Assembly: GCA_964394085.1 (NCBI GenBank)
Contig: CAYMWF010000076.1
Span: 1 to 22,816 of the forward strand
DNA from: CAYMWF01 sp964394085 [NCBI: uncultured Gemmatimonadota bacterium]
Lineage (GTDB): Bacteria; GCA-2686955; CAYMWF01
Length of the DNA stretch: 22,816 nt
Direction of reading: 5' to 3'
Numbering within the stretch: position 1 is the stretch's first letter; each line of letters opens with the position of its first letter. Positions 14,527 to 22,773 of this stretch are shown here, piece by piece. Under the pieces are notes generated by a model. It had not been told where the DNA came from. It searched no databases and saw only the letters and a program-made list of their open reading frames with translations. The translations under genes were made by a program, and so were the position numbers.

Positions 14527-16326
14527 GTGAAAGTGCGGGAGCACAGACGCGGTGTCGAGCTTACGCTGATCTTTCTTCTCTATTCACTCCTGGCTTTCCT
14601 CTCATTCCCGACTTTCGGAGAGTGGGGAGGGGAAACCGATTTCGTTCCTTACATCTTCTCATCCGCGGCAAGGGAAACGATCCTGCAGTATCATCAGATT
14701 CCCCTGTGGAACCCATACACCCTGGGCGGTATCAGTCAGGTCTCGGCTCCCCTGGCCGGTCAGTTCCAGCCGTTTTTCCTTCTGCACCTTCTCTTCGACT
14801 TCTACAGGGGTGTGCTGGTGGAATACGCCTTTTTATGCGGCTTATGCGGTCTGGGGCTCTATCTGCTCACGCGGCTGCTTGGCGCCAGCCGGACGGCTGC
14901 CGTTCTGCCGGGGGTCGCGTTCGTCGCATCCAACATTATGCCGGTATACCTCGTAAACGGCTGGTTCAATTACATGGGGATAAGCCTGGTACCGCTCGGA
15001 CTCTGGGCGTATACCAGGATTCTCAACTTGGAATTTCCGGGTTCAGTGCGCCTCGAAGCGCTCCTCGCCGTCATTTCAGCGCAGATGGTACTGATGGCGG
15101 ACAACTACCACGTTGTCTTCATGGGTTCGCTGTTGCTGATAATCCTGCTCTGTAAAGTACTGACTCTTCGAAGCTGGCATCCTGTGAAAAGTTTGATTCG
15201 CGTGGCGCTCGTCGCGGGACTTATCGCCGGGTTGAGACTGGTGCCGATACTCGCCGGTGGAGAGGGCCTTGGTGAAAAGATAACGTCGGGTTTATCACCG
15301 GGATACTCATTCACTCTTCGAGGCCTGATACACGCACTGACGGCATGGAACTCCTCGGCTGATCACCTGTGGGAGAGTGTAGGTTACACAGGTTCTGTAA
15401 TTGTTGCGCTTTCGATCCCGGGGTTCGTCCGGGCCTGGCGCAATGCCTGGCCGTTCCTGATTTGTCTATTGTTTTTCATTGTTTTCAGCCTGGGATCCAA
15501 TCTATCGCCCCACAGTCTTTTCGCACAGGGAGAGAATCTCGCACCGGGTCCGGAGGCTTTTTCCCTGGTCGGGCTGATGCAAATCATTCCCGGGCTGGGT
15601 ACACTGCACAATCCTTCTCGCGCTCTTCCGGTGGTTGCTCTTTTATTGACGGTATTCGCATCGTTCGGGATAGACGCAATCTTTACTGGTGCAGAGAAAA
15701 TCACACGCCGGTTGAAAGCCGGGGGAATACGCCGGATTATCTGCCTGGCAGTTTGCTGTATTGTTGGAATTCCGGGTCTGATGGAGACGCATACATATTT
15801 CACAGAGAGGATGCACGAGTTGAATCGACCGGAATTCGACCGGTTCCCGACGTTCCGTCAGGTTCGGGGTATGCCGGGATACAATTCCCTGTTTCCCGGG
15901 TTGAATTGCGGTATTCTGGACCCCCGCATACCGTATTACCGGCCGTCGAGAGCGTTACGCGCGGTAGGAGACAGAGGTTACTACGGGGAAGAGCGATGGA
16001 TAGGGGACGGGTCGGTGGAGCTGGTGGAATGGACTCCGAACAGACTTGTCTACAGGGTGTCCGGGGAAGGGGAGGGAAGACTGGTAATCAACCAGAATTT
16101 CGCACCGGACTGGCGGATCTCGAAAAATGACTCAATGAATATAGAATCATACCGGGCGCTGCTGTCGGTGACGGCCCGTGCTCCATGCGAGATTACTTTG
16201 AGATATCAACCCGCCGGTTTTATAGCCGGGCTCATTCTGTCCTGCATCGGGATCCTGACGCTGAGCCTTATGCTCCGAGGGCCTGACAAGGGTGGTTTTT
16301 CGTATCGTCGTCGGGGTGGAGAATAA
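14527..16326 (+). CDS. YfhO-like multi-pass membrane protein (GT-C type)
   Basis: A large membrane protein with about a dozen hydrophobic segments. The first loop contains ETDFVPYIF and PLWNPYTLGG, the pattern of YfhO/GT-C lipid-linked sugar glycosyltransferases. The short C-terminal soluble part reads LVINQNFAPDWRIS followed by a final helix, also typical of YfhO proteins. Family members use polyprenyl-phosphate sugars to glycosylate cell-wall polymers or proteins. I chose GTG at 14527 because GGGAG stands nine bases upstream and the first membrane helix starts soon after, giving 599 residues. ATG at 14419 or 14467 are possible and would add an uncharacteristic polar leader. It is the only long plus-strand gene and its stop lies four bases from the convergent GT4 gene. 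Confidence 0.85.
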   Translation: MKVREHRRGVELTLIFLLYSLLAFLSFPTFGEWGGETDFVPYIFSSAARETILQYHQIPLWNPYTLGGISQVSAPLAGQFQPFFLLHLLFDFYRGVLVEYAFLCGLCGLGLYLLTRLLGASRTAAVLPGVAFVASNIMPVYLVNGWFNYMGISLVPLGLWAYTRILNLEFPGSVRLEALLAVISAQMVLMADNYHVVFMGSLLLIILLCKVLTLRSWHPVKSLIRVALVAGLIAGLRLVPILAGGEGLGEKITSGLSPGYSFTLRGLIHALTAWNSSADHLWESVGYTGSVIVALSIPGFVRAWRNAWPFLICLLFFIVFSLGSNLSPHSLFAQGENLAPGPEAFSLVGLMQIIPGLGTLHNPSRALPVVALLLTVFASFGIDAIFTGAEKITRRLKAGGIRRIICLAVCCIVGIPGLMETHTYFTERMHELNRPEFDRFPTFRQVRGMPGYNSLFPGLNCGILDPRIPYYRPSRALRAVGDRGYYGEERWIGDGSVELVEWTPNRLVYRVSGEGEGRLVINQNFAPDWRISKNDSMNIESYRALLSVTARAPCEITLRYQPAGFIAGLILSCIGILTLSLMLRGPDKGGFSYRRRGGE

Positions 16327-16330
16327 GCCG

Positions 16331-17506
16331 TTAACCCGCTTGTATGACACTGCGAAGGAGTTCGTCATAGTTCGCCACCATCATGGATGCTCCGAAATCA
16401 TCTAATGATCTGCGGCTTGCCGCTTTTCGTATTTCAGAAAAGGAATCCGGCGATTGCAGTATCTTTTCCAGAATTTCCAACCACCCGCGCCGGTCTTCGA
16501 TGGGAATAATAAAACCGTTCCGTTGATCTTCAATGATCGATGAAACGGGAAAAATGTCGTTCGCCACAACGACGAGCCCTGAAGCCATGGCTTCAATGAT
16601 CACTATCCCGAATGTTTCATAACTGCTTGGATGCAAGAACGCCCAGGCTGATTGATAAAACCTGGAAATCTCGTCCATAGGTACGGATGGATACCAGCTC
16701 AGCCAGGAATCGTCTTTTGGTTTTCCACCGGTCAGGTGTTCGGATGGGGAGGCTCCGACTATTTTCAAACGGAGGTTCGGAACCCGGCGGCGCAGCTCCC
16801 TGCAGATCTCGACCGCAAACTTTATCTGTTTCCAAGGAACAGAACGTGAGACCATCAGAATTTCCGGATGTGCCGATTTCCCCTTCGTGTCAGCGATGCC
16901 GGCCGGCGAGTTCTCCAAATCTACACCCCCGTGTATCACGGTTATTGGAGAAGAGGTGTATCCTGCCGCGACATTCCTGATTGTCTCATGGTTGACTACT
17001 ACGTGGTTGAGTCGATTATACCAGCGCCTGAGGAACGGATGAAGGATTCCGAGCATGACCCGTTTCCTTGCCGGCAATTTACCGGCTACAGGCATATCTT
17101 TCATATGGAAGTGCGCCAGTTCGAAAAGCGGATCAGCGCCGAAGTGAGCAATCACCGGTGTATTGCGGCTACCCTGGAGGGCCGAAAGGGTGCCGACCTG
17201 AAAGTCGAAAGCAAGCCAGACATCGACCTGTTCTTCAAGCGAGCGCACCGTGCGTTTCATTGCGTCGAAAAGGAAAAATCGCCCCGAATGGTTTTCGTAG
17301 TCCGATGCCAGCGGGTGGCTCGTCCAGTGGATAGGGATAGCTTCGGGCCAATTTTTTATATCAGGCGGACGCCCTGCAAGGGGAGCGACCATCTCTACAT
17401 TCCATCCCAGTCCGTAAAGCCCTTTTGCCAGTTGCGACGCAAGCCGGGCGGAGCCGCCGACGCGGGGGTGGAAGCTATATGATGTGATACCTACAGATCC
17501 GCGCAT
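16331..17506 (-). CDS. GT4-family glycosyltransferase
   Basis: 391 residues with the GT-B fold. The N-terminal half has the HPRVGGSARL acceptor/phosphate loop (13-22) and IHGGVD at the domain junction (191-196). The C-terminal half has the EX7E signature, HPSSYETFGIVIIEAMASG with Glu297 and Glu305, which binds the nucleotide-sugar donor. Such retaining enzymes build lipid-linked or surface polysaccharides at the cytoplasmic membrane face. It is third in the GT2-radical SAM-GT4 series, 59 bp after the radical SAM gene. A TAA stands two codons before ATG 17506, which fixes that ATG as the earliest start, and no Shine-Dalgarno site is placed correctly before it. Donor and acceptor are unknown. 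Confidence 0.92.
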   Translation of the reverse strand: MRGSVGITSYSFHPRVGGSARLASQLAKGLYGLGWNVEMVAPLAGRPPDIKNWPEAIPIHWTSHPLASDYENHSGRFFLFDAMKRTVRSLEEQVDVWLAFDFQVGTLSALQGSRNTPVIAHFGADPLFELAHFHMKDMPVAGKLPARKRVMLGILHPFLRRWYNRLNHVVVNHETIRNVAAGYTSSPITVIHGGVDLENSPAGIADTKGKSAHPEILMVSRSVPWKQIKFAVEICRELRRRVPNLRLKIVGASPSEHLTGGKPKDDSWLSWYPSVPMDEISRFYQSAWAFLHPSSYETFGIVIIEAMASGLVVVANDIFPVSSIIEDQRNGFIIPIEDRRGWLEILEKILQSPDSFSEIRKAASRRSLDDFGASMMVANYDELLRSVIQAG

Positions 17507-17511
17507 GATTT

Positions 17512-17541
17512 ATTATTGAGAGTCCGCTTCCCTCCGGTCAA
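17512..17541 (-). promoter_or_regulatory. Candidate internal promoter before the GT4 gene
   Basis: On the minus strand TTGACC (17536-17541) and AATAAT (17512-17517), each 5 of 6 to consensus, are separated by 18 bp. The -10 box ends five bases before the ATG at 17506, which lacks a ribosome binding site, so a leaderless GT4 transcript is possible. The match could be chance in an AT-rich gap. Confidence 0.3.
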
Positions 17542-17565
17542 CCCGGGATATCAATCTGAACTCCT

Positions 17566-18678
17566 TTATTTTCTGCCGGCCAGATTCCCGATCATACCGG
17601 CCGCAACACCCGGAAGATGCCGGGCGACGAAAGAGATGTTGGTGATTACATTGGTCTCGTGTGTGCAGAAACATCCGTCGTGAATGATTCCGCGCCGGAT
17701 TTCTTCCGCCTTTTTCGATTTCCATACAGGTTCGAGCTCGTATCCGGTCTCACGGATATTGCCCATGGGTTCCCATCGGAGCTCGCACGGATATACATTA
17801 CCGAACTCGTCCAGGATGGCGTTAATCCTGCCCGCGAGACATCTCGCCTGCAACCTGTTCTCCTTTACCGTCCTGATAATAGTATCCTCGGCGATACGCT
17901 GTCGCGCCAGCAGCAGCGCCCTGTCTATCGTTCGACGCGCGGGGGCACGCTCCATCACTTCAAACATCGCGTCCACCGCCCGTTCGAAAGTATCCGCGTC
18001 CCATTCCACCGCTGCAGGATCTCTGCTGCTGCCGCGTGTCAGCACCATGCGCAGGTTATAGCACGACGAGGAACGCGCCAACTCCCGGAAGACTTCCGGA
18101 GCCCGATCCTGGTTGAATGCGCTGAAAGTGAAGCAGAGCGCTAGGCTCAACCCGGGGTGTCTTTCCGAAAGCCCTGCAAGGCGCCCGTAAGTCTCCATCA
18201 GTCGTTCGAATGCGCCGTCCACTCCCTTGATCCGGTCATGTCGCGCGCCGGTATCGTCTACTGACAGCTGTGCGCAGAAACGTATATCCGGACATTCACG
18301 CAGGATGCGGCTCACCATATGTTCCGTGCGTTCCGGGAGCAGCGCATTCGTCGGCAGCGTCACGTGCCGGGTGCCTGCGTTGCGGTAAAAGGACGAGATG
18401 ATATCCGGCAGATCCTCTCGCAGTGTAGGTTCTCCGCCGCTCAACAACAGGACCGGCAGGACTCCCAGCGTTTTTGTGAACCGGTCAATCTCGTCCGCGC
18501 TCAACTCGTCGTCGAACGTATCTGGGGAATTATGCTCCGCGTAAAAACACTGGGGGCAGGATGCGTTGCATCTGCCGGTCACGAAAAAAGTAAGATAAAG
18601 GGGCAGCGCGGTGAAGAACCTCCGCCTCCATCCGCCAATCCAGTATTTCAGCTGGAGCGCTGCATCCGAAGTCCCCAA
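17566..18678 (-). CDS. Radical SAM protein with SPASM-like C-terminus
   Basis: 370 residues. The radical SAM cluster motif CNASCPQC gives Cys37, Cys41 and Cys44, and LLSGGEPTLRED (78-89) is the SAM-binding GGEP loop. The C-terminal part has further cysteines (280, 298, 336, 338) in a SPASM/Twitch-like arrangement, with DEFGNVYPCELRW typical of that extension. SPASM enzymes often modify peptides, but many glycan-cluster members have unknown substrates. TTG at 18678 is the likely start: GGAGG stands nine bases upstream, inside the end of the GT2 gene, and the genes are four bases apart, so translation is probably coupled. No short precursor-peptide gene is visible nearby. A role in modifying a sugar or lipid made with the adjacent glycosyltransferases is an inference. 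Confidence 0.88.
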   Translation of the reverse strand: MGTSDAALQLKYWIGGWRRRFFTALPLYLTFFVTGRCNASCPQCFYAEHNSPDTFDDELSADEIDRFTKTLGVLPVLLLSGGEPTLREDLPDIISSFYRNAGTRHVTLPTNALLPERTEHMVSRILRECPDIRFCAQLSVDDTGARHDRIKGVDGAFERLMETYGRLAGLSERHPGLSLALCFTFSAFNQDRAPEVFRELARSSSCYNLRMVLTRGSSRDPAAVEWDADTFERAVDAMFEVMERAPARRTIDRALLLARQRIAEDTIIRTVKENRLQARCLAGRINAILDEFGNVYPCELRWEPMGNIRETGYELEPVWKSKKAEEIRRGIIHDGCFCTHETNVITNISFVARHLPGVAAGMIGNLAGRK

Positions 18679-18682
18679 TGAA

Positions 18683-19687
18683 TCAGACCTCCGGTTTTGC
18701 CGCGGCGCCGCCGAAGCACGGAAGTGTTGCCATGCTTGCCGTCAGCCCCGTAGTAAAACACAGGGATTCGATCAGAAGCAGACCGCAACCAAGCGCAGCG
18801 AATCCCGGTCCCCGTCTCCTTCCGAGAAAAACGAAAAACCTGAGATTCCAGATCATGAATATCGCCGCCGCAAGCAGCGCCACCGGAAGCGTTGAGCTGA
18901 AAACGCTGCATCCGACCAAGCACGTCACCAGCAGCACATTAACCGGTATACGAAGAGAAACCACCATATCGGATAATGAAAAATTGCGATCTTTCGTCAT
19001 TCTGCAGTACCTGGCGGCGGCCCTGAACCACTCGTAACCCACCCGGAACCGATTTCTCACAAAACCCGCCGGCCCCAGCTTCTTGTGATGTCTCACCCTT
19101 ATATCTTCGCGGCACACCAGCCTGCATTCATTTTTCAGCAACCGCCAACCCAGCACCACGTCGTCTAAAACCGCCTTCTCCCAGCTGTCGTCGAAACCGC
19201 CCGACTCCAGGAAAAGGTCCTTTCGTACTGCGAAAAAAGACGTATAGCATGTCCTCGTCTCTCCCGCCTGCTTTAAAAAAATATAGTGATGCGTAAGGTT
19301 GTAAAAATCCGAGATCACATCGTCCGCTCTGAATTCGTCATCGACAATGGTGAATGCCGCGCGTAAATCCTCGTTTTCGAAGGATTCAGCCAGTCGCGCC
19401 ACATCGTTCCCGCCTATCTCGATGTCCGAGTCCACGAACATCAGTGTCCCGTTTTGCGCGTTGCGGGCGCCCGTATTTCGTGCAAACGACGCACCGCGGC
19501 GCTCGATGCGTATCACGCGGCACCCCAGCTCTTCCGCTACCCGCGCCGAATCGTCCGTCGACCCGTCGTCAACGACTATCACCTCGCCCGGTGCCGGATC
19601 GTTACCGATGATCGCACCAAGGCACACCTTCAACTCCCCGGCCCGGTTGTGAACCGGCACTATCACCGTTATGTCGGCCGCATTCAA
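18683..19687 (-). CDS. GT2-family glycosyltransferase with C-terminal membrane helices
   Basis: 334 residues. The GT-A domain begins ITVIVPVHNR and contains VVDDGSTDDS (38-47) and the metal-binding FVDSDIEI (84-91). An acidic WEKAVLDDVVLGWRL catalytic-base region follows. Two or three hydrophobic segments near the C-terminus anchor it in the inner membrane. This inverting family builds lipid-linked and surface glycans. TTG at 19687 is the probable start, because the first residues lead straight into the conserved strand and no ATG is available; AAGG and AGGG stand 10 and 2 bases upstream. It heads the three-gene minus-strand unit with the radical SAM and GT4 genes. Confidence 0.9.
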   Translation of the reverse strand: MNAADITVIVPVHNRAGELKVCLGAIIGNDPAPGEVIVVDDGSTDDSARVAEELGCRVIRIERRGASFARNTGARNAQNGTLMFVDSDIEIGGNDVARLAESFENEDLRAAFTIVDDEFRADDVISDFYNLTHHYIFLKQAGETRTCYTSFFAVRKDLFLESGGFDDSWEKAVLDDVVLGWRLLKNECRLVCREDIRVRHHKKLGPAGFVRNRFRVGYEWFRAAARYCRMTKDRNFSLSDMVVSLRIPVNVLLVTCLVGCSVFSSTLPVALLAAAIFMIWNLRFFVFLGRRRGPGFAALGCGLLLIESLCFTTGLTASMATLPCFGGAAAKPEV

Positions 19688-19768
19688 ATCCCTGTCGCCT
19701 TTTTTCCAGTTAAAAAAAACAATAGCTTACACCGAATTTACCGGATAACCGGAAGATAGCATAACCGT

Positions 19769-19799
19769 ATTATATTTCAAGGCTTTGTTATGGGTACAA
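19769..19799 (-). promoter_or_regulatory. Candidate promoter of the GT2 unit
   Basis: A perfect TATAAT on the minus strand (19769-19774) lies about 80 bp before the GT2 start. The best -35 candidate, TTGTAC (19794-19799), is 19 bp away, which is long. TTGAAA with TATCTT slightly downstream is an alternative pair. The AT-rich 110-bp gap after the terminator hairpin is the natural place for the promoter of this unit, but the exact boxes are uncertain. Confidence 0.35.
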
Positions 19800-19826
19800 A
19801 GAGGGCGGGTCAGCAACCCGCCCTCT
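19795..19826 (-). terminator. Rho-independent terminator after the C25 protease gene
   Basis: An 11-bp perfect GC-rich stem, AGAGGGCGGGT with its complement, encloses a five-base loop (19800-19826). On the minus strand it is followed by TTTGT, a short T-run, 40 bp after the protease stop codon. It separates the protease from the downstream glycosyltransferase unit. The T-run is short, so termination efficiency is uncertain. Confidence 0.7.
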
Positions 19827-19865
19827 AAAAAACCGGCGCCGGATCTCCGCCCGGCGGAACGACTG

Positions 19866-22259
19866 CTATTCGAAGGTTTCCGCGACTATGTTGCTTACCC
19901 TGCAGGATGAGAGTTCGACGCCCTGGAACAGGATCGTCATACCCTGGGCGCCCCCCGGGACGAACGCATCTACAGTAGCCACGCCGAATTCATCCGCTGG
20001 CGCGTTTCCGAACACCTTGGGGTTTTCTATACCGGAGTAAAGACCCGAACAGCCCGGAACTTCGGTGGTATATCCATAGTCGAATCCGTAGACGAAGTAT
20101 ACGGTTTCTCCCGGTTCGGCACCGCTAACCTCGAAGGTGTTGTCCTGTCCGGCGACCCCGGGAAGCACCGGTTCGAATACGAGCGGGTCGCCTTCGCCGA
20201 TGACTTCGGCCGTCGTTTCAGAGGGGTAATAGTTACGAAGAGTGGCCGTCACCTTCATCAATCCTGCGGATTGAGGGGTGAAACCGAAGGTCGCGATACC
20301 TGAGGAATTGGTTTCCTCGACCTCGTAAACGTCGCCTTCCTTCCAGAGACAGACGACGGCGTTCTGAACCGGGCTGCCGCCGCTGCGCACCTCGACCGGG
20401 AACGTCGTGTAGGTGCCCGTTTCCAGGGTTGCGTCATGGGTTGCGGTGAGGGCGGCCGGGTTTTCGGTCAGGACGGGCAGCTCCGGGTCGCCGAGCAGGG
20501 TCAGCTCGTAGAATATATATCTGTAATGGTTGTCGTTCTGGTATCCGTCGTTCTTGTGGTCGGAGAAGCAGTCTCCCAGGGTGTAGTGGCCCTGGTCGAA
20601 AAGAGACCTGAAGAAGTACCGGTCGTAACGGAGAGAATAGTAATCGTCGTAATAAGGTGAATACCAGCCATACCGGGTGTTGCCGACGAAAGCGACGCCG
20701 CCTCCGTTCGAATCCCTGACGAAATGCTCGGCGATGCAGGCGCCGTAGTCGAAGGCGGCGGGCCAGCATCCGATCGAGTAGAATATGGTCTGTCTGTCAC
20801 CGTTATAAAGGTTGTCGATATCGCTGTTATCCAGCATGTCGCCGTGATTGGTGTATCCGACGCCGAGGACATACTCGCCGCAGTGATCGATATGGTTGGC
20901 CAGGTTGTTCCCCTGGTTCAGGTAATTGATCGAATCGGTCTTGTGGCGTCCGCCTTCGCTGTCGTACTCCTCGCGCTCGGTCCAGCCCCCGGGGAAATAG
21001 CCGTTATAGATATCTTTCTTACAGTCTTCGCCTTCGCCTGAACCGTAGGTATAAAGGTCGAATCCCAGGGCGATAGCGGTTTTGGCATAATTGGTGGCCG
21101 GAGGGTTCTTTTCATAGGTGAGGATTTTGTCGATAAAAGTGGAGATCTGGGATGTGTTGATCACGGACGCCCTGCCTACATGCACCTCGCACACATAATC
21201 CCCGTCGTAGTCGCCGTAGTAAGTATCGCCCGGAACATTCTCCCCGAGCAGGTACTTGGTCTTGCAGGGGATGTTGTTGGTATCGCCGCCCAGCAGGAAA
21301 TAAACGGCACCCCAGGTGGATGCGGCGTCGATCACGAAGTCTTGAATCTTGTCCTGGTTGCTTCCGCTGTATCCGCCCTGGTTGTAGATCCAGTCTGTGG
21401 TTACGATAGTCGCGGGAACGCCCTTCTGAGTTTTCCAATCCGCGAGAGGCTCGAAATCATCCTCCCAGCTCGACGTCGTGATGATTACGTAGTCGTAGTT
21501 GCCGGAACCCACTCCTCTGTCGCTCAGTTTCGCCTGCAGGGACTGCCTGAGATCGACATCTTCGGGGTTGACGACCATCGAAGCAAGCATGCTGGTATAC
21601 GTTTCCAGCCCTTTTTTCGAAACCGACGGAGAAAGATAGTCGCCGCAGACGTAGCCGTCTACACCCTCGATGACGAGATCCACGTGACTGTGAAAGTAGA
21701 GTTCACCGGATACGGGATTATAAGAAACGGGATACACCTCGACGGTTGCAATGGCCTGACCCGCCAGGTCCGACTGGTGGGAGAACTCGACTGTCGAACC
21801 CGGATAGGCAAGGTCCGTCCCGTATATGACTTCATCCGGTGTAACGAACATGTGCTCCCCAGGTGAGGAAGCGATTTTCTGTGGCGGTTGGGCCGGGAAA
21901 ATTTCATAAGTTCCCGGAATCCGTACCGGGTCGGCGCCGCTCATCTTCACGCCGGTAACTTTCATTCCCGCGGGAAGGGCGAAGGTCAGCTGCTTGATCG
22001 GGAGTATCGGGTGGCCCGGTGTAGTAACACAATTCGCTTCCTCCAGCCGCACCGTGTCGTAGCCCAGCAGTTTTCCGAAGACGAGATCAGCTTCTGAAAA
22101 AACGGCGGTGCAGGTCAGGGTGAATGTTCCATTCCCCGAAAGCACGTTGACTGCAATTTCATCCTGCCCGGCTTCACCGTTTGACGGCGCGAACAGGAGG
22201 CAAAGGATAGCCAGAACCGTACACAGCCGGCACACAGGCTCGAATCGGTGGAATTTCAT
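19866..22259 (-). CDS. Secreted gingipain-like cysteine protease (peptidase family C25)
   Basis: A 797-residue exported protein. ATG at 22259 follows AAGGAG with eight-base spacing, and the signal peptide (core LCTVLAILCLLFAPS) comes directly after it. A C25-type propeptide follows (PGHPILPIKQLTFALPAG, about 80-98), then the caspase-like catalytic domain (about 255-595). The likely catalytic pair is His472 (GYTNHGDM) and Cys498 (YSIGCWPAAFD), and GRASVINTSQISTFIDKIL is a typical pre-catalytic segment. An Ig-like domain begins near 605, and a further beta-domain forms the C-terminus. Gingipain relatives commonly use type IX secretion, but I cannot recognise a T9SS sorting domain here. The gene is monocistronic, with a terminator behind it. 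It probably degrades extracellular protein; cleavage specificity is unknown. Confidence 0.9.
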   Translation of the reverse strand: MKFHRFEPVCRLCTVLAILCLLFAPSNGEAGQDEIAVNVLSGNGTFTLTCTAVFSEADLVFGKLLGYDTVRLEEANCVTTPGHPILPIKQLTFALPAGMKVTGVKMSGADPVRIPGTYEIFPAQPPQKIASSPGEHMFVTPDEVIYGTDLAYPGSTVEFSHQSDLAGQAIATVEVYPVSYNPVSGELYFHSHVDLVIEGVDGYVCGDYLSPSVSKKGLETYTSMLASMVVNPEDVDLRQSLQAKLSDRGVGSGNYDYVIITTSSWEDDFEPLADWKTQKGVPATIVTTDWIYNQGGYSGSNQDKIQDFVIDAASTWGAVYFLLGGDTNNIPCKTKYLLGENVPGDTYYGDYDGDYVCEVHVGRASVINTSQISTFIDKILTYEKNPPATNYAKTAIALGFDLYTYGSGEGEDCKKDIYNGYFPGGWTEREEYDSEGGRHKTDSINYLNQGNNLANHIDHCGEYVLGVGYTNHGDMLDNSDIDNLYNGDRQTIFYSIGCWPAAFDYGACIAEHFVRDSNGGGVAFVGNTRYGWYSPYYDDYYSLRYDRYFFRSLFDQGHYTLGDCFSDHKNDGYQNDNHYRYIFYELTLLGDPELPVLTENPAALTATHDATLETGTYTTFPVEVRSGGSPVQNAVVCLWKEGDVYEVEETNSSGIATFGFTPQSAGLMKVTATLRNYYPSETTAEVIGEGDPLVFEPVLPGVAGQDNTFEVSGAEPGETVYFVYGFDYGYTTEVPGCSGLYSGIENPKVFGNAPADEFGVATVDAFVPGGAQGMTILFQGVELSSCRVSNIVAETFE

Positions 22260-22408
22260 GGTCTCACTCCTTCTTCTGGTGGGCACGAGGTGGTGACGCT
22301 AACCGGCTGTCTATGGTTCGACATGGTCTGTCCTGTAGATGATTCCGCGACCTCAGATCCGCGATTTCCAGCGGTTCCGGTAAACGGGCGCAAGCCGGCA
22401 TCATTAAA

Positions 22409-22437
22409 ATGTTAAACCCTAATAGGCGATTACACAA
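22409..22437 (-). promoter_or_regulatory. Candidate promoter of the C25 protease gene
   Basis: On the minus strand TTGTGT (22432-22437) and TAACAT (22409-22414) are separated by 17 bp, in a locally AT-rich segment about 150 bp before the start codon. The boxes match consensus at 3 and 4 of 6 positions, so this is only a weak candidate. No better pair was noticed closer to the gene. Confidence 0.25.
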
Positions 22438-22604
22438 TTTTCATCGGTTTGTTTAATGAAACAAAATCCGCCGACTCAGCTGGTGGTATGGTAAGCTATG
22501 CTTGGGAAATAATCAGGTGTACGCTCCGGTTGGTTTTGAGAACCCGAATCAAGGAACCGATCTGCGTGATTCTCTTTTTGCTGTACACCGCAGGAAGCGT
22601 ATCC

Positions 22605-22685
22605 TGTCCTCCGGGGGATGCAGGTGATCGCCATCGCATCAGAGCGGGATATCGGCAGCATGTCCCGTCCCGCGGGGGATGCAGG
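22605..22685. repeat. Pair of 20-bp imperfect direct repeats
   Basis: The segments 22605-22624 and 22666-22685 agree at 17 of 20 positions and share the exact core CGGGGGATGCAGG. Their starts are 61 bp apart. The second copy ends only seven bases before the palindrome at 22692. They may be binding sites or part of a dispersed intergenic repeat. Confidence 0.6.
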
Positions 22686-22691
22686 CTTATT

Positions 22692-22728
22692 CGTGTAAAA
22701 TTGTCAATCGGATTGACAATTTTACACG
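22692..22728. repeat. Perfect inverted repeat with 18-bp arms
   Basis: The left arm CGTGTAAAATTGTCAATC (22692-22709) is mirrored exactly by 22711-22728 around a single central G. Each arm contains TTGACA read inward to outward. On the plus strand the structure runs into TTTT, so it could terminate plus-strand transcription, but it could equally be an operator or the end of a mobile element. No gene lies immediately beside it. Confidence 0.85.
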
Positions 22729-22773
22729 TTTTCCGGGTGGGCTCGATTGATACACTTCGACGATCGGGGAGCA

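Noticed and set aside
14308-14544. 78-codon minus-strand frame in the divergent gap
   Set aside because: It overlaps the YfhO-like upstream region antisense, has no family features and no strong ribosome binding site.
16318-16340. Bidirectional terminator between the convergent YfhO-like and GT4 genes
   Set aside because: The stops are only four bases apart and no stem-loop with a T-run is visible.
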